From assembly GCF_040822115.1 (NCBI RefSeq), contig NZ_CP162004.1, positions 868,001 to 932,000 on the forward strand: 64,000 nt of DNA. Direction: 5' to 3'. The position numbers and the translations under genes were made by a program. The DNA comes from Flavobacterium sp. WC2421 (GTDB lineage: Bacteria; Bacteroidota; Bacteroidia; Flavobacteriales; Flavobacteriaceae). The notes below the pieces were generated by a model that was not told where the DNA came from, ran no database searches, and saw only the letters and a program-made list of their open reading frames with translations. Shown in pieces: positions 1 to 7,479 of the stretch (position 1 is the stretch's first letter; each line of letters begins with the position of its first letter).

Positions 1-347
1 AATCACAAAACAGTTATAGAGGATTAGTACAAATTAGCGCACGTGCGGATAATGCACGTAACTTTTCGCAATGTGATTCCCTATTAATGGGTAACAATTG
101 TGGAGCGCATACATTCCCATATATAGAAAGTAAAAATCCAACAGCCAAAATAGAACACGAAGCTACGACTAGTAAAATTGGTGAAGACCAAGTTTTCTAT
201 TGCAACCAACGTGGAATTCCAACGGAGAAAGCAATTGCTTTAATCGTAAACGGTTTCAGTAAAGAGGTTTTGAACAAGTTACCAATGGAATTCGCAGTTG
301 AAGCACAAAAATTACTTGAAATTAGTTTAGAAGGAAGTGTAGGTTAA
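1..347 (+). CDS. sufB: Fe-S cluster assembly scaffold SufB, C-terminal end (partial)
   Basis: The frame is open from the left edge (codons in phase with base 3) to the TAA at 345-347, so this is the last ~115 residues of a gene that starts outside the window. The residues [23 protein letters not shown] and YCNQRGIP match the conserved end of SufB, the cytosolic scaffold that with SufC and SufD builds Fe-S clusters. Identity is supported by sufC and sufD downstream on the same strand. A later ATG at 87 lies inside the conserved domain and is not a start. The usual sufB-sufC junction is interrupted here by a repeat-flanked four-helix-bundle gene. Confidence 0.95.
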   Translation, partial: SQNSYRGLVQISARADNARNFSQCDSLLMGNNCGAHTFPYIESKNPTAKIEHEATTSKIGEDQVFYCNQRGIPTEKAIALIVNGFSKEVLNKLPMEFAVEAQKLLEISLEGSVG

Positions 348-353
348 AAATTA

Positions 354-415
354 GTTTAAAGTTTAAGGTTTAAAGTTGAGCAAGTTATGAGTAACTTTAA
401 CCGTTAAAATTTAAA
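354..415 (+). repeat. Family B inverted-repeat hairpin, left end of the four-helix-bundle insertion
   Basis: Left arm 354-377 is built of TTTAAAG/TTTAAGG steps. It is complementary to 392-415 just downstream, giving a hairpin directly before the gene at 425. The same left arm is complementary to 822-845 beyond that gene with one mismatch in 24. Related hairpins lie at 1610-1675 and 7811-7875. Confidence 0.8.
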
Positions 416-424
416 CAAAAATAA

Positions 425-814
425 ATGGCTACAATTACACGTTTTGAAGATTTAGAAATTTGGAAAGAAGCAAGACGACTAGCCAAAGAAATTTATTTGA
501 TAACTGTAGAAACCGATTTGAAAAATGATTTCAGGTTTAGAGATCAAATAAAAGCATCATCTGGTTCAGTAATGGATAATATTGCCGAAGGGTTTGAAAG
601 AAATGGAAATTTAGAATTTAGACAATTTTTGTCTATTGCAAAAGGATCCGCTGGAGAAACAAGATCGCAATTATACCGAGTGCTAGATTACAATTATATC
701 GACGTTGTTAAGTTTGGAATTTTAAAAACTGACTTCGAAAATTTAAGTGGAAAAATAAACAATTTTATATCATATTTAAACAAGAAAGATTTTAAAGGAA
801 CCAAGTTTCAGTAA
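425..814 (+). CDS. Four-helix bundle protein (23S rRNA intervening-sequence / Avd-like family)
   Basis: The 129-residue product has the family pattern: FEDLEIWKEA near the N-terminus, RDQIKASSGSVMDNIAEGFER at about 38-58, and FLSIAKGSAGETRSQL at about 67-82. It is expected to be four amphipathic helices. Members (TIGR02436/PF05635) were first found inside 23S rRNA intervening sequences and include Avd, the nucleic-acid-binding partner of diversity-generating retroelement reverse transcriptases. No reverse transcriptase or 23S rRNA gene is in this window. The gene sits between sufB and sufC, where no extra gene is expected, and is bounded by inverted repeats 354-377 and 822-845. That suggests it arrived as a unit with the repeats. 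Its role is unknown; binding of structured nucleic acid is inferred. Confidence 0.9.
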   Translation: MATITRFEDLEIWKEARRLAKEIYLITVETDLKNDFRFRDQIKASSGSVMDNIAEGFERNGNLEFRQFLSIAKGSAGETRSQLYRVLDYNYIDVVKFGILKTDFENLSGKINNFISYLNKKDFKGTKFQ

Positions 815-821
815 ACACAAG

Positions 822-845
822 AACTTTAAACTTTAAACTTTAAAC
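822..845 (+). repeat. Family B right arm, end of the four-helix-bundle insertion
   Basis: Twenty-four bases made of three TTTAAAC-type steps, complementary to 354-377 at 23 of 24 positions. Together the two arms enclose the four-helix-bundle gene, in the manner of terminal inverted repeats. The sufC start codon follows 12 bases later. Confidence 0.8.
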
Positions 846-857
846 AACTAAAAAAGG

Positions 858-1604
858 ATGTTAAGCATAAAAAATTTACACGCTTCAATAGGCGACAAAG
901 AAATATTAAAAGGAATTAATCTTGAAGTAAAAGCAGGAGAAATTCACGCGATAATGGGACCAAACGGTGCTGGAAAAAGTACCCTAGCATCTATCATCGC
1001 AGGAAACGAAACTTACGAAGTTACTGAAGGCGAAATCTCTTTAGACGGTGAAGACCTTTCGGAACTAGCTCCAGAAGAAAGAGCACACAAAGGAGTTTTC
1101 CTTTCGTTTCAATATCCAGTAGAAATTCCAGGAGTGTCGGTAACGAACTTCATGAGAACGGCTATTAATGAAACACGTAAAGCAAAAGGACAAGACGAAA
1201 TGCCAGCTAACGAAATGTTGAAGGTAATTCGTGAGAAATCTGAATTATTAGAAATTGACCGTAAGTTTTTATCTCGTTCTCTTAACGAAGGATTTTCTGG
1301 TGGAGAGAAAAAACGTAACGAGATTTTCCAAATGGCAATGTTAGAACCAAAATTGGCTATTCTTGATGAAACCGATTCTGGATTAGATATCGATGCTTTA
1401 CGCATCGTTGCAAATGGAGTTAACAAATTGAAAAGTGATAAAAACGCTATCGTAGTAATCACGCACTACCAACGTTTATTAGATTATATCGTTCCTGATT
1501 TTGTTCACGTATTATACAATGGTAAAATTGTAAAATCAGGTGGAAAAGAACTAGCACACGAGCTAGAAGAAAAAGGATACGACTGGATTAAAGCAGAAAA
1601 CTAA
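858..1604 (+). CDS. sufC: Fe-S cluster assembly ATPase SufC
   Basis: A 248-residue ABC-type ATPase of usual SufC length. The Walker A motif GPNGAGKST is at residues 34-42. The signature region SLNEGFSGGEKKRNEI lies near 141-156, and Walker B LAILDETDSGLDIDAL near 165-180. The E-T-D-S-G stretch after Walker B is typical of SufC rather than of transport ATPases. SufC drives conformational change of the SufB-SufD scaffold in the cytosol. An AAAAAAGG stretch lies just before the ATG. It is followed by a gene-less repeat hairpin and then sufD. The minus-strand ORF over 1109-1462 is a shadow. Confidence 0.97.
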   Translation: MLSIKNLHASIGDKEILKGINLEVKAGEIHAIMGPNGAGKSTLASIIAGNETYEVTEGEISLDGEDLSELAPEERAHKGVFLSFQYPVEIPGVSVTNFMRTAINETRKAKGQDEMPANEMLKVIREKSELLEIDRKFLSRSLNEGFSGGEKKRNEIFQMAMLEPKLAILDETDSGLDIDALRIVANGVNKLKSDKNAIVVITHYQRLLDYIVPDFVHVLYNGKIVKSGGKELAHELEEKGYDWIKAEN

Positions 1605-1609
1605 AATTT

Positions 1610-1675
1610 GTTTAAAGTCTAAAGTTTAAAGTTACTTCAAAACAACTTTAAACTTTTAAACCTTAAACTTTAAAC
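1610..1675 (+). repeat. Family B gene-less inverted-repeat hairpin between sufC and sufD
   Basis: Left arm 1610-1633 and right arm 1644-1675, both made of TTTAAAG/CTTTAAA steps, can pair over most of their length around a short loop. The sequence is closely related to 354-415 and 822-845, but no gene lies between the arms. It occupies most of the 84-base sufC-sufD spacer and will be transcribed with the operon. Confidence 0.8.
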
Positions 1676-1688
1676 AAAAAATATAAAA

Positions 1689-3005
1689 ATGGATTTAAAA
1701 GAAAAATTAGTATCGTCTTTTATGGCTTTTGAAGAGCGCATCGATGTTCACTCTGAACTTCATGATGTACGTACAGAAGCGATAAAAAACTTTGAAAATA
1801 AAGGTTTCCCAACCAAAAAAGATGAAGCTTGGAAATACACTTCGCTAAACGCCATCCTAAAAAATGACTTTACCGTTTTTCCAAAAACAGAAAGTAACAT
1901 TCAGTATTCGGATGTAAAAAAATACTTTTTACACGAGATTGACACCTACAAAGTAGTGTTTATTGACGGTGTTTTCAGTTCGCATTTATCATCAACAACT
2001 CACGAAGGAATTGACGTTTGCTTGATGGCATCAGCATTGACTAAACCAAAATACAAAATGATTATCGATACCTACTTCAACCAAATTGCCAGTAAAGACG
2101 ATAGTTTGACTTCGTTGAATACGGCTTTCGCCAATGAAGGAGCATATATCAATATCCCAAAAAGCAAAGTGGCTGATAAACCGATTGAAATCATGTATTT
2201 CTCTACTGGTTCTGAAGCTGCCTTGATGACACAACCAAGAAACTTGGTGATTGTAGGGGAAAATTCTCATGTGCAAATTATCGAGCGTCATCAAAGTTTG
2301 AATGACAATCCTGTTTTAACCAATTCGGTTACCGAGATTTTTGCTCAAAAACGTGCAATTGTAGATTTTTACAAAATTCAAAATGACAATCTGACTGCTA
2401 ATCTAATCGATAACACTTACGTATCTCAACAAAAAGAAAGCCATGTATCAGTGCATACGTTCTCTTTTGGAGGGAATTTAACGCGTAACAACTTGAATTT
2501 CTATCACTTTGGAGAACGTTTGACAAGTACTTTAAACGGAATCACGATTATTGGTGAGAAGCAACACGTGGATCATTATACGCTTGTGAAACATTCAGCT
2601 CCAAACTGCGAGAGTTTCCAAGATTATAAAGGAATCTATTCTGATCGTTCTACAGGAGTTTTCAACGGAAAAGTATATGTGGAGAAAGATGCTCAAAAAA
2701 CAAATGCCTTCCAAAAAAGCAATAATATTTTATTGAGTGACAAAGCAACAATCAACGCGAAACCACAATTAGAAATTTTTGCCGATGATGTAAAATGTTC
2801 TCACGGTTGTACTGTTGGTCAATTAGACGAAACAGCGATGTTCTATATGCAAGCACGTGGAATTCCTAAAAAAGAAGCCAAAGCATTATTGATGTATGCG
2901 TTCTCGAATGCCGTAATTGAAAATATCAAAATACCAGAATTAAAACAACGAATTACCAAAATTATCGCCAATAAATTAGGTGTGAAAATGGGATTTGATT
3001 TGTAG
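1689..3005 (+). CDS. sufD: Fe-S cluster assembly protein SufD
   Basis: The 438-residue product has the beta-helix core of the SufB/SufD family. The conserved end reads FADDVKCSHGCTVGQLDE, then FYMQARGIPKKEAKALLMYAF, with the histidine and cysteine expected of SufD. It forms the SufBC2D scaffold with SufC in the cytosol. It is the third suf gene of this operon and is followed by a hairpin with a C+G-rich stem (3025-3061) that probably ends the transcript. The remaining suf genes resume at 4723 after an oppositely oriented gene. Confidence 0.96.
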   Translation: MDLKEKLVSSFMAFEERIDVHSELHDVRTEAIKNFENKGFPTKKDEAWKYTSLNAILKNDFTVFPKTESNIQYSDVKKYFLHEIDTYKVVFIDGVFSSHLSSTTHEGIDVCLMASALTKPKYKMIIDTYFNQIASKDDSLTSLNTAFANEGAYINIPKSKVADKPIEIMYFSTGSEAALMTQPRNLVIVGENSHVQIIERHQSLNDNPVLTNSVTEIFAQKRAIVDFYKIQNDNLTANLIDNTYVSQQKESHVSVHTFSFGGNLTRNNLNFYHFGERLTSTLNGITIIGEKQHVDHYTLVKHSAPNCESFQDYKGIYSDRSTGVFNGKVYVEKDAQKTNAFQKSNNILLSDKATINAKPQLEIFADDVKCSHGCTVGQLDETAMFYMQARGIPKKEAKALLMYAFSNAVIENIKIPELKQRITKIIANKLGVKMGFDL

Positions 3006-3024
3006 TTTTATTCTATTAAATACG

Positions 3025-3061
3025 CAAAGGGCGCAGAGTTATTTAAACTTTGAGCCCTTTG
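3025..3061 (+). terminator. Probable terminator after sufD, formed from a dispersed Flavobacterium repeat
   Basis: CAAAGGGC at 3025-3032 pairs with GCCCTTTG at 3054-3061 and is followed by an AT-rich tract. The left arm reads CGCAAAGGGCGCAGAGTT. I recognise this, from memory, as a common intergenic repeat theme in Flavobacterium genomes. A second piece of the theme (ACTTTGCGGTTAAA) is at 3197-3210. Confidence 0.6.
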
Positions 3062-3075
3062 TAATTTTATTTTGG

Positions 3076-3153
3076 AGCTATTCCCGCTATACATTGCAAT
3101 CTTTTATTGTTTTAAAGAAAAACAATAAAAGGATTTCCATTGCTATCGGGGCT
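3076..3153. repeat. Family C long imperfect inverted repeat (dispersed hairpin element)
   Basis: The arm from AGCTATTCCCGCTATA through CTTTTATTGTTT (3076-3112) is imperfectly complementary to AACAATAAAAGGATTTCC through TATCGGGGCT (3119-3153). The loop is only a few bases. Similar elements occur at 23482-23545 and, degenerate, at 31301-31445. Here it lies between the convergent sufD and serine-hydrolase genes. Confidence 0.7.
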
Positions 3154-3185
3154 AAAAACATTAAGCTTTGCGAACTTCGCACTTT

Positions 3186-4559
3186 TTACTTAGTGTACTT
3201 TGCGGTTAAACCTTGTTTATTAAAACTCCCAATTATCCCTTTCAACATTCCGTTTACATCAAACTTAGCATCTTCAGTCAATCCCATTCTCACAATCACT
3301 AAATCAAGTGACGGAATAATAAATACTTTTTGCCCTTGAAATCCATTAGCCGAGTATAAATCCTTTGGTGCATCAGGATAACGCCCGCCAGCATTCAACC
3401 AAAAGTGGGCTCCATAATCTCCTCTTGATCCATTAGTAGGTGTAGCAACATATTGAGCCCAACCAGTATCAAACAACTGTTCACCGTTCCAGTTTCCTTC
3501 ATGTAAATATAATAAGCCAAATTTAGCCCAATCACGCGTGGTTGCCCATGCATAAGACGAACCCACAAAATTTCCTGCCATATCGGTTTCAACAACCATC
3601 GAGTTCATTCCTATTTTATCAATTAAGGCAGCGTACCAAAAATCTAGGTATTCTTGATGCGTTTTAAATTGATTTCTCAAAATATAAGATAGCAAGTTTG
3701 TTGTTCCCGATGAATAATTCCAATGTGAATTAGGTTTAAAAGCTACGGGTTTTTCGAGCTGTACCCTACCCATATTTTCGGCTAGAAACAGCATTTTTGT
3801 AGCATCACAAATCGTGCTGTAATTTTCTTCCCAAGCCAATCCCGAATTCATGTGCAATAAATCACTGGTCGTAATTACTTTACGATCATCATCCTTCCAT
3901 TCAGCAATGGGAGCAGGTGTATTAATATTGTACTTTCCTTCTTTAGCAAGAATTCCAAATAAGGTTGCCGTAATACTTTTGGTCATCGACCAACCCAGAA
4001 TTTTACTGTCTTTAGTAAAACCAGTATCGTATTTTTCGGCAATGATTTTATCTTTATAAATCACTAATAGAGAACGCGTCCTTTTTTCGATCGCACCTTT
4101 TTTATCAAAAGCATTTGCTACAGCCGCATTTAATTTACCATAATCAACATTGGTGAAAACAGTATCCATTGGTTCATTATTTCCATACGGAAAGGGTAAA
4201 TTATTTTTTAAAAAAGTCCTTTTTGGAATCTCATAGGGTTTAGAAGTATCAAAATTATCATCAATCAAAGTAGCGCCCAAACCCGGTCTATAAATCGCTT
4301 TTCGTTCTTTCAAACCATAAACAGAAGCGGTCGCAAAATTGTCTTTTTGATCAATTTCATTACTAGCCAAGTCAATTAAATTGATATCATTATCCCCTTT
4401 CTCAATCATTACTTGAGAACGATTATCGATAAAATGTCCTGAGGCAATACTTTTGGCTGAAAAACCAGAAATCAAATCCAATTTAGGATAAGTCGTGAAC
4501 CCGATATAAAAAACACCTGCAAATGAGGCAAAACCAACAAGTTTGAATACTTTTTTCAT
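3186..4559 (-). CDS. Serine hydrolase of the class C beta-lactamase / esterase family
   Basis: A penicillin-binding-protein-like hydrolase of about 457 residues. It has an S-x-x-K nucleophile motif in GWSMTKSITATLFG, a tyrosine motif in HWNYSSGTTN, and a late GxxGQ-type region (ANGFQGQKVFIIP). The N-terminal MKKVFKLVGFASFAGVFYIGF is a hydrophobic anchor or signal. I start at 4559 rather than 4604 because the signal begins there. The gene is inverted between sufD and sufS and is not part of the suf pathway. Its last seven codons (LTAKYTK) and stop lie in a dispersed repeat that reads ACTTTGCGGTTAAA on the plus strand, so the C-terminus is repeat-derived. Substrate unknown. Confidence 0.88.
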   Translation of the reverse strand: MKKVFKLVGFASFAGVFYIGFTTYPKLDLISGFSAKSIASGHFIDNRSQVMIEKGDNDINLIDLASNEIDQKDNFATASVYGLKERKAIYRPGLGATLIDDNFDTSKPYEIPKRTFLKNNLPFPYGNNEPMDTVFTNVDYGKLNAAVANAFDKKGAIEKRTRSLLVIYKDKIIAEKYDTGFTKDSKILGWSMTKSITATLFGILAKEGKYNINTPAPIAEWKDDDRKVITTSDLLHMNSGLAWEENYSTICDATKMLFLAENMGRVQLEKPVAFKPNSHWNYSSGTTNLLSYILRNQFKTHQEYLDFWYAALIDKIGMNSMVVETDMAGNFVGSSYAWATTRDWAKFGLLYLHEGNWNGEQLFDTGWAQYVATPTNGSRGDYGAHFWLNAGGRYPDAPKDLYSANGFQGQKVFIIPSLDLVIVRMGLTEDAKFDVNGMLKGIIGSFNKQGLTAKYTK

Positions 4560-4690
4560 ATTATATGAATTGTTTATTCTGCAATTTAATTCTTTTTTTG
4601 GCACGACTTCATTAATTTATTTTAAAATAGAAACCCAAAAAAGCAGGAATGAAAATCTAAAAATGATGGTTAAAACAATTTAGTTTTTAG

Positions 4691-4698
4691 TACTTTTG
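4691..4698 (+). promoter_or_regulatory. Bacteroidota -7 promoter element for sufS
   Basis: TACTTTTG matches TAnnTTTG and lies 24 bases before the sufS ATG. I see no convincing -33 TTG. It suggests that sufS and the genes after it form a transcript separate from sufBCD. Confidence 0.55.
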
Positions 4699-4722
4699 TA
4701 TTTAGAATTTTTCTAAATAATT

Positions 4723-5937
4723 ATGCTAGACATTCAAAAAATAAGAGCCGATTTTCCAATACTTTCAGAGAAAGTAAACGGAAAAACATTAGTTTATTTC
4801 GATAACGGAGCAACTTCACAAAAACCACAAATTGTCATTGACGCTATTTCCAAATATTATCAGGAAATCAATGCCAACATTCACCGTGGGGTTCATACTT
4901 TAAGCCAATTGGCAACTGATGCTTATGAGATTTCTCGTGGCAAAGTGCAAAATCATATCAATGCCAAATTTTCTCATGAAGTACTTTTTACTTCAGGAAC
5001 GACTTTTGGAATTAACTTAGTAGCAAATGGATTTGCTTCCATTTTAAAACCCGGTGATGAAGTTTTGGTTTCGGCATTAGAACACCATAGCAATATTGTG
5101 CCATGGCAAATGTTGTGTGAGAAAACAGGAGCCACGCTAAAAGTGATTCCCATGAATGACAAAGGCGAATTGATTATGGCAGAATATGACAAATTACTGT
5201 CAGACAAAACCAAAATTGTCACTGTAAATCATATTTCGAATGCTTTGGGAACGGTAAATCCTGTTAAATATATGATTGAAAAAGCGCATCAAGTAGGTGC
5301 TGCTATTTTGATTGATGGTGCTCAAGCGGTTCCACATCTAAAACCAGATGTTCAGGAATTAGATTGTGATTTCTATGTTTTCTCTGGACACAAAATGTGT
5401 GGGCCAACAGGAACTGGTATTTTATACGGAAAAGAAGCGTGGTTGAATAAATTACCTCCATACCAAGGTGGTGGTGAAATGATCAAGGAAGTAACTTTCG
5501 AAAAAACCACTTATGCAGAATTGCCTCATAAATTTGAAGCAGGAACACCCAATATCGCTGGTGGAATTGTGTTAGGAACTGCTATTGATTACATGAATGC
5601 AGTAGGGTTTGACAACATTCAAAGACAAGAATTAGAATTACTAGAATATGGAACAAAACGATTGTTAGAAATCGAAGGATTGCGTATTTTGGGTACATCA
5701 AATGAAAAAACTTCGGTAATTTCATTTAATATTGAAGGAATTCATCCCTATGATATTGGTACGATAATTGACAAATTAGGAATAGCGGTTAGAACAGGAC
5801 ATCACTGTGCGCAACCCATCATGAATTATTTCAAAATACCGGGGACAATTAGAGCTTCATTTTCTTTTTATAATACTAAAGAAGAGATTGACGAGATGGT
5901 TGAAGCGTTAAAAAGAGCGCAAACAATGTTATCTTAA
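4723..5937 (+). CDS. sufS: SufS-type cysteine desulfurase
   Basis: The 404-residue product is a PLP-dependent group II cysteine desulfurase. The PLP lysine is in DFYVFSGHKMCGPTG (about residue 225). The catalytic cysteine is in RTGHHCAQPIM (about residue 362). It removes sulfur from cysteine and passes the persulfide to SufE, encoded shortly downstream. The length and the ANIHRGVHTLS and RASFSFYNT motifs fit SufS rather than IscS. The start ATG is preceded by a TAnnTTTG promoter element. It heads a co-directional run with the 147-residue lipoprotein gene, sufE and probably the sufT-like gene. Confidence 0.96.
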   Translation: MLDIQKIRADFPILSEKVNGKTLVYFDNGATSQKPQIVIDAISKYYQEINANIHRGVHTLSQLATDAYEISRGKVQNHINAKFSHEVLFTSGTTFGINLVANGFASILKPGDEVLVSALEHHSNIVPWQMLCEKTGATLKVIPMNDKGELIMAEYDKLLSDKTKIVTVNHISNALGTVNPVKYMIEKAHQVGAAILIDGAQAVPHLKPDVQELDCDFYVFSGHKMCGPTGTGILYGKEAWLNKLPPYQGGGEMIKEVTFEKTTYAELPHKFEAGTPNIAGGIVLGTAIDYMNAVGFDNIQRQELELLEYGTKRLLEIEGLRILGTSNEKTSVISFNIEGIHPYDIGTIIDKLGIAVRTGHHCAQPIMNYFKIPGTIRASFSFYNTKEEIDEMVEALKRAQTMLS

Positions 5938-5947
5938 TACATCAAAT

Positions 5948-6391
5948 ATGAAAATACTTTCCTTATTATTTTTAACTCTTTTTCTTGGAAAAGGATGTGA
6001 AGGCGACAAAAAACAAGACATTGAAACTGCTGTAATTGAGTATGTAGCAAACACTAGAGGTTTTTATCAAAAGATAACTATAGAGAAACAAATGGTTTTT
6101 ATTTCGAATGACCGTTCTGGAAAAGAGAAAACAGAACCAACAAAGATTTCGGATGCCGATTGGAAAGAGTTAATTGATTTATTCCAAGATGTAAATCTAG
6201 ATGAAATTAAAGATTTAAAATCACCAACAGAAAAACGATTGTATGATGGTGCTGCCATTGCCAATATAAAAATAACCTACAAAGGAATCTCCTATGAATC
6301 ACCTAGTTTCGATCATGGATTTCCACCGTTTGAGATTAAAAAATTAGTGAATAAAATAAATTCATTTGCAAAACAAAAGGATGAAAATTAA
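5948..6391 (+). CDS. Small probable lipoprotein between sufS and sufE
   Basis: The 147-residue product begins MKILSLLFLTLFLGKGCEG, a short lipoprotein-type signal with Cys17, though the residues before the cysteine are a weak lipobox. The rest is hydrophilic and lysine-rich with no motif I recognise. The gene starts 10 bases after sufS, and its end overlaps the probable sufE start at 6381, so it is co-transcribed and possibly translationally coupled. A periplasmic or membrane-attached protein is odd inside a cytosolic sulfur-transfer pair. It may simply be lodged in the operon. Function unknown. Confidence 0.8.
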   Translation: MKILSLLFLTLFLGKGCEGDKKQDIETAVIEYVANTRGFYQKITIEKQMVFISNDRSGKEKTEPTKISDADWKELIDLFQDVNLDEIKDLKSPTEKRLYDGAAIANIKITYKGISYESPSFDHGFPPFEIKKLVNKINSFAKQKDEN

Positions 6392-6803
6392 AGACATACA
6401 AGAAGAGATAGTAGACGAATTTTCCATGTTTGATGACTGGATGCAACGGTACGAATACATCATTGATCTAGGGAAAAACCTACCGTTAATTAAAGACGAG
6501 TTCAAAACCGAAAATAATTTGATTAAAGGTTGCCAATCAAAAGTGTGGTTACAGGGACAACAAAATGACGATAAAGTGGTTTTCACTGCTGATAGTGACG
6601 CAATCTTAACCAAAGGAATTATTGCCATATTAATTCGAGTTTTTTCAAACCAAACTCCTGCAGATATCATTGCTGCCGATATGGGTTTTATTGACGAAAT
6701 AGGATTAAAAGAACATTTATCACCTACTAGAGCTAATGGCTTAGTCTCGATGATAAAAAATATTAAAATGTATGCATTGGCATTCGATGCCAAAAAAGGA
6801 TAA
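6381..6803 (+). CDS. sufE: SufE sulfur acceptor protein
   Basis: About 140 residues with the SufE pattern. The catalytic cysteine is in NLIKGCQSKVWLQG (Cys51 from this start), and DSDAILTKGIIAILIRVFS follows. SufE accepts persulfide sulfur from SufS and carries it to the SufBCD scaffold. I choose the ATG at 6381 (MKIKDIQEEIVDEF), which follows AAAGG. The in-frame ATG at 6366 would add five residues. Either start overlaps the preceding gene. The downstream neighbour is a repeat element holding a GxxExxY gene. Confidence 0.95.
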   Translation: MKIKDIQEEIVDEFSMFDDWMQRYEYIIDLGKNLPLIKDEFKTENNLIKGCQSKVWLQGQQNDDKVVFTADSDAILTKGIIAILIRVFSNQTPADIIAADMGFIDEIGLKEHLSPTRANGLVSMIKNIKMYALAFDAKKG

Positions 6804-6826
6804 TTTAAACATATAAGTTTTAAAAA

Positions 6827-6847
6827 GAACCATGTAAGGCATATAAG
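6827..6847 (+). repeat. Family A left arm of the GxxExxY element
   Basis: The 21-base arm contains AACCATGTAAGGCATATAAG and is complementary to 7444-7464 at 19 of 21 positions. Together they enclose the GxxExxY gene. The same arm in perfect 20-base form bounds the gene-less element at 12088-12212. Confidence 0.8.
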
Positions 6848-6896
6848 TTCATATAAGTTGTTGCTTATAGTTTTAAAAATAAATTCTTGAAAATTT

Positions 6897-7304
6897 ATGA
6901 CAAAAACGTACCTAAAAGATTTAATATACCAAGTAAACGGTTGTGCTATAGAAGTTCACAAACATCTTGGGCCAGGTCTTTTGGAAAGTGTTTATCACAG
7001 TTGTTTAAAAAAAGAATTGACAATTAGAGACTGTAATTTTCAAACTGAACTACAGATTCCAGTAAATTACAAAGGTTTAGAACTTGAAACAGGATTAAGA
7101 TGTGATCTATTAATTGAAAATTGTTTGGTTGTTGAACTTAAGGCAGTAGAAAAAGTTTTACCCATCCATGAAGCTCAAATTTTAACCTATATGAAACTTT
7201 TAGAAGTTCCTATAGGACTAATGCTCAATTTTAATGTAACACATCTTTTCAAAGAAGGGCAAAAAACATATGTGAATGAAAAATATAGATATCTAGAAGA
7301 TTAA
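6897..7304 (+). CDS. GxxExxY family protein (PD-(D/E)XK nuclease-like)
   Basis: The 135-residue product carries the family-naming motif GLLESVY at residues 27-33. It also has a PD-(D/E)XK-type core: Asp70 in LRCDLL and Glu80-x-Lys82 in VVELKAVE. The family (PF13366) is widespread and mostly uncharacterised; a nuclease fold is expected but activity is unproven. It interrupts the suf genes between sufE and the sufT-like gene. It is enclosed by inverted repeats 6827-6847 and 7444-7464, with a second copy of the right arm at about 7356-7376. That boundary structure suggests a mobile or mobilised unit, perhaps acting on its own repeats. Confidence 0.9.
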   Translation: MTKTYLKDLIYQVNGCAIEVHKHLGPGLLESVYHSCLKKELTIRDCNFQTELQIPVNYKGLELETGLRCDLLIENCLVVELKAVEKVLPIHEAQILTYMKLLEVPIGLMLNFNVTHLFKEGQKTYVNEKYRYLED

Positions 7305-7355
7305 ATTACCTATAAAATATTTGGTTCAAAATGGTTAAACACAAACCTTAAATCA

Positions 7356-7464
7356 CCTTATATTCCTAATGTGGTTCAAAAATTAAATATAACATATAAT
7401 AAAATATATGTTTAAAACAGAGTTAAAACAAACCTTAAATAACCTTATATTCCTTATATGGTTC
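7356..7464 (+). repeat. Family A right arms (two successive copies) of the GxxExxY element
   Basis: Two copies of a TTATATTCC..GGTTCAAAA sequence end near 7376 and 7464. The outer one (7444-7464) pairs with 6827-6847. The doubling suggests tandem or nested insertion of the repeat. The 175-base spacer is otherwise AT-rich without an ORF. Confidence 0.7.
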
Positions 7465-7479
7465 AAAAAAAAATAAATT

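Noticed and set aside
425..814. Diversity-generating retroelement (Avd-like protein)
   Set aside because: No reverse transcriptase, template repeat or variable repeat is visible in the window.
1109..1462. Minus-strand ORF inside sufC
   Set aside because: Shadow of sufC; no protein-like features and sufC motifs are intact on the plus strand.
2995..3339. Plus-strand ORF after sufD
   Set aside because: It crosses the terminator, two dispersed repeats and the end of the hydrolase gene; not protein-like.
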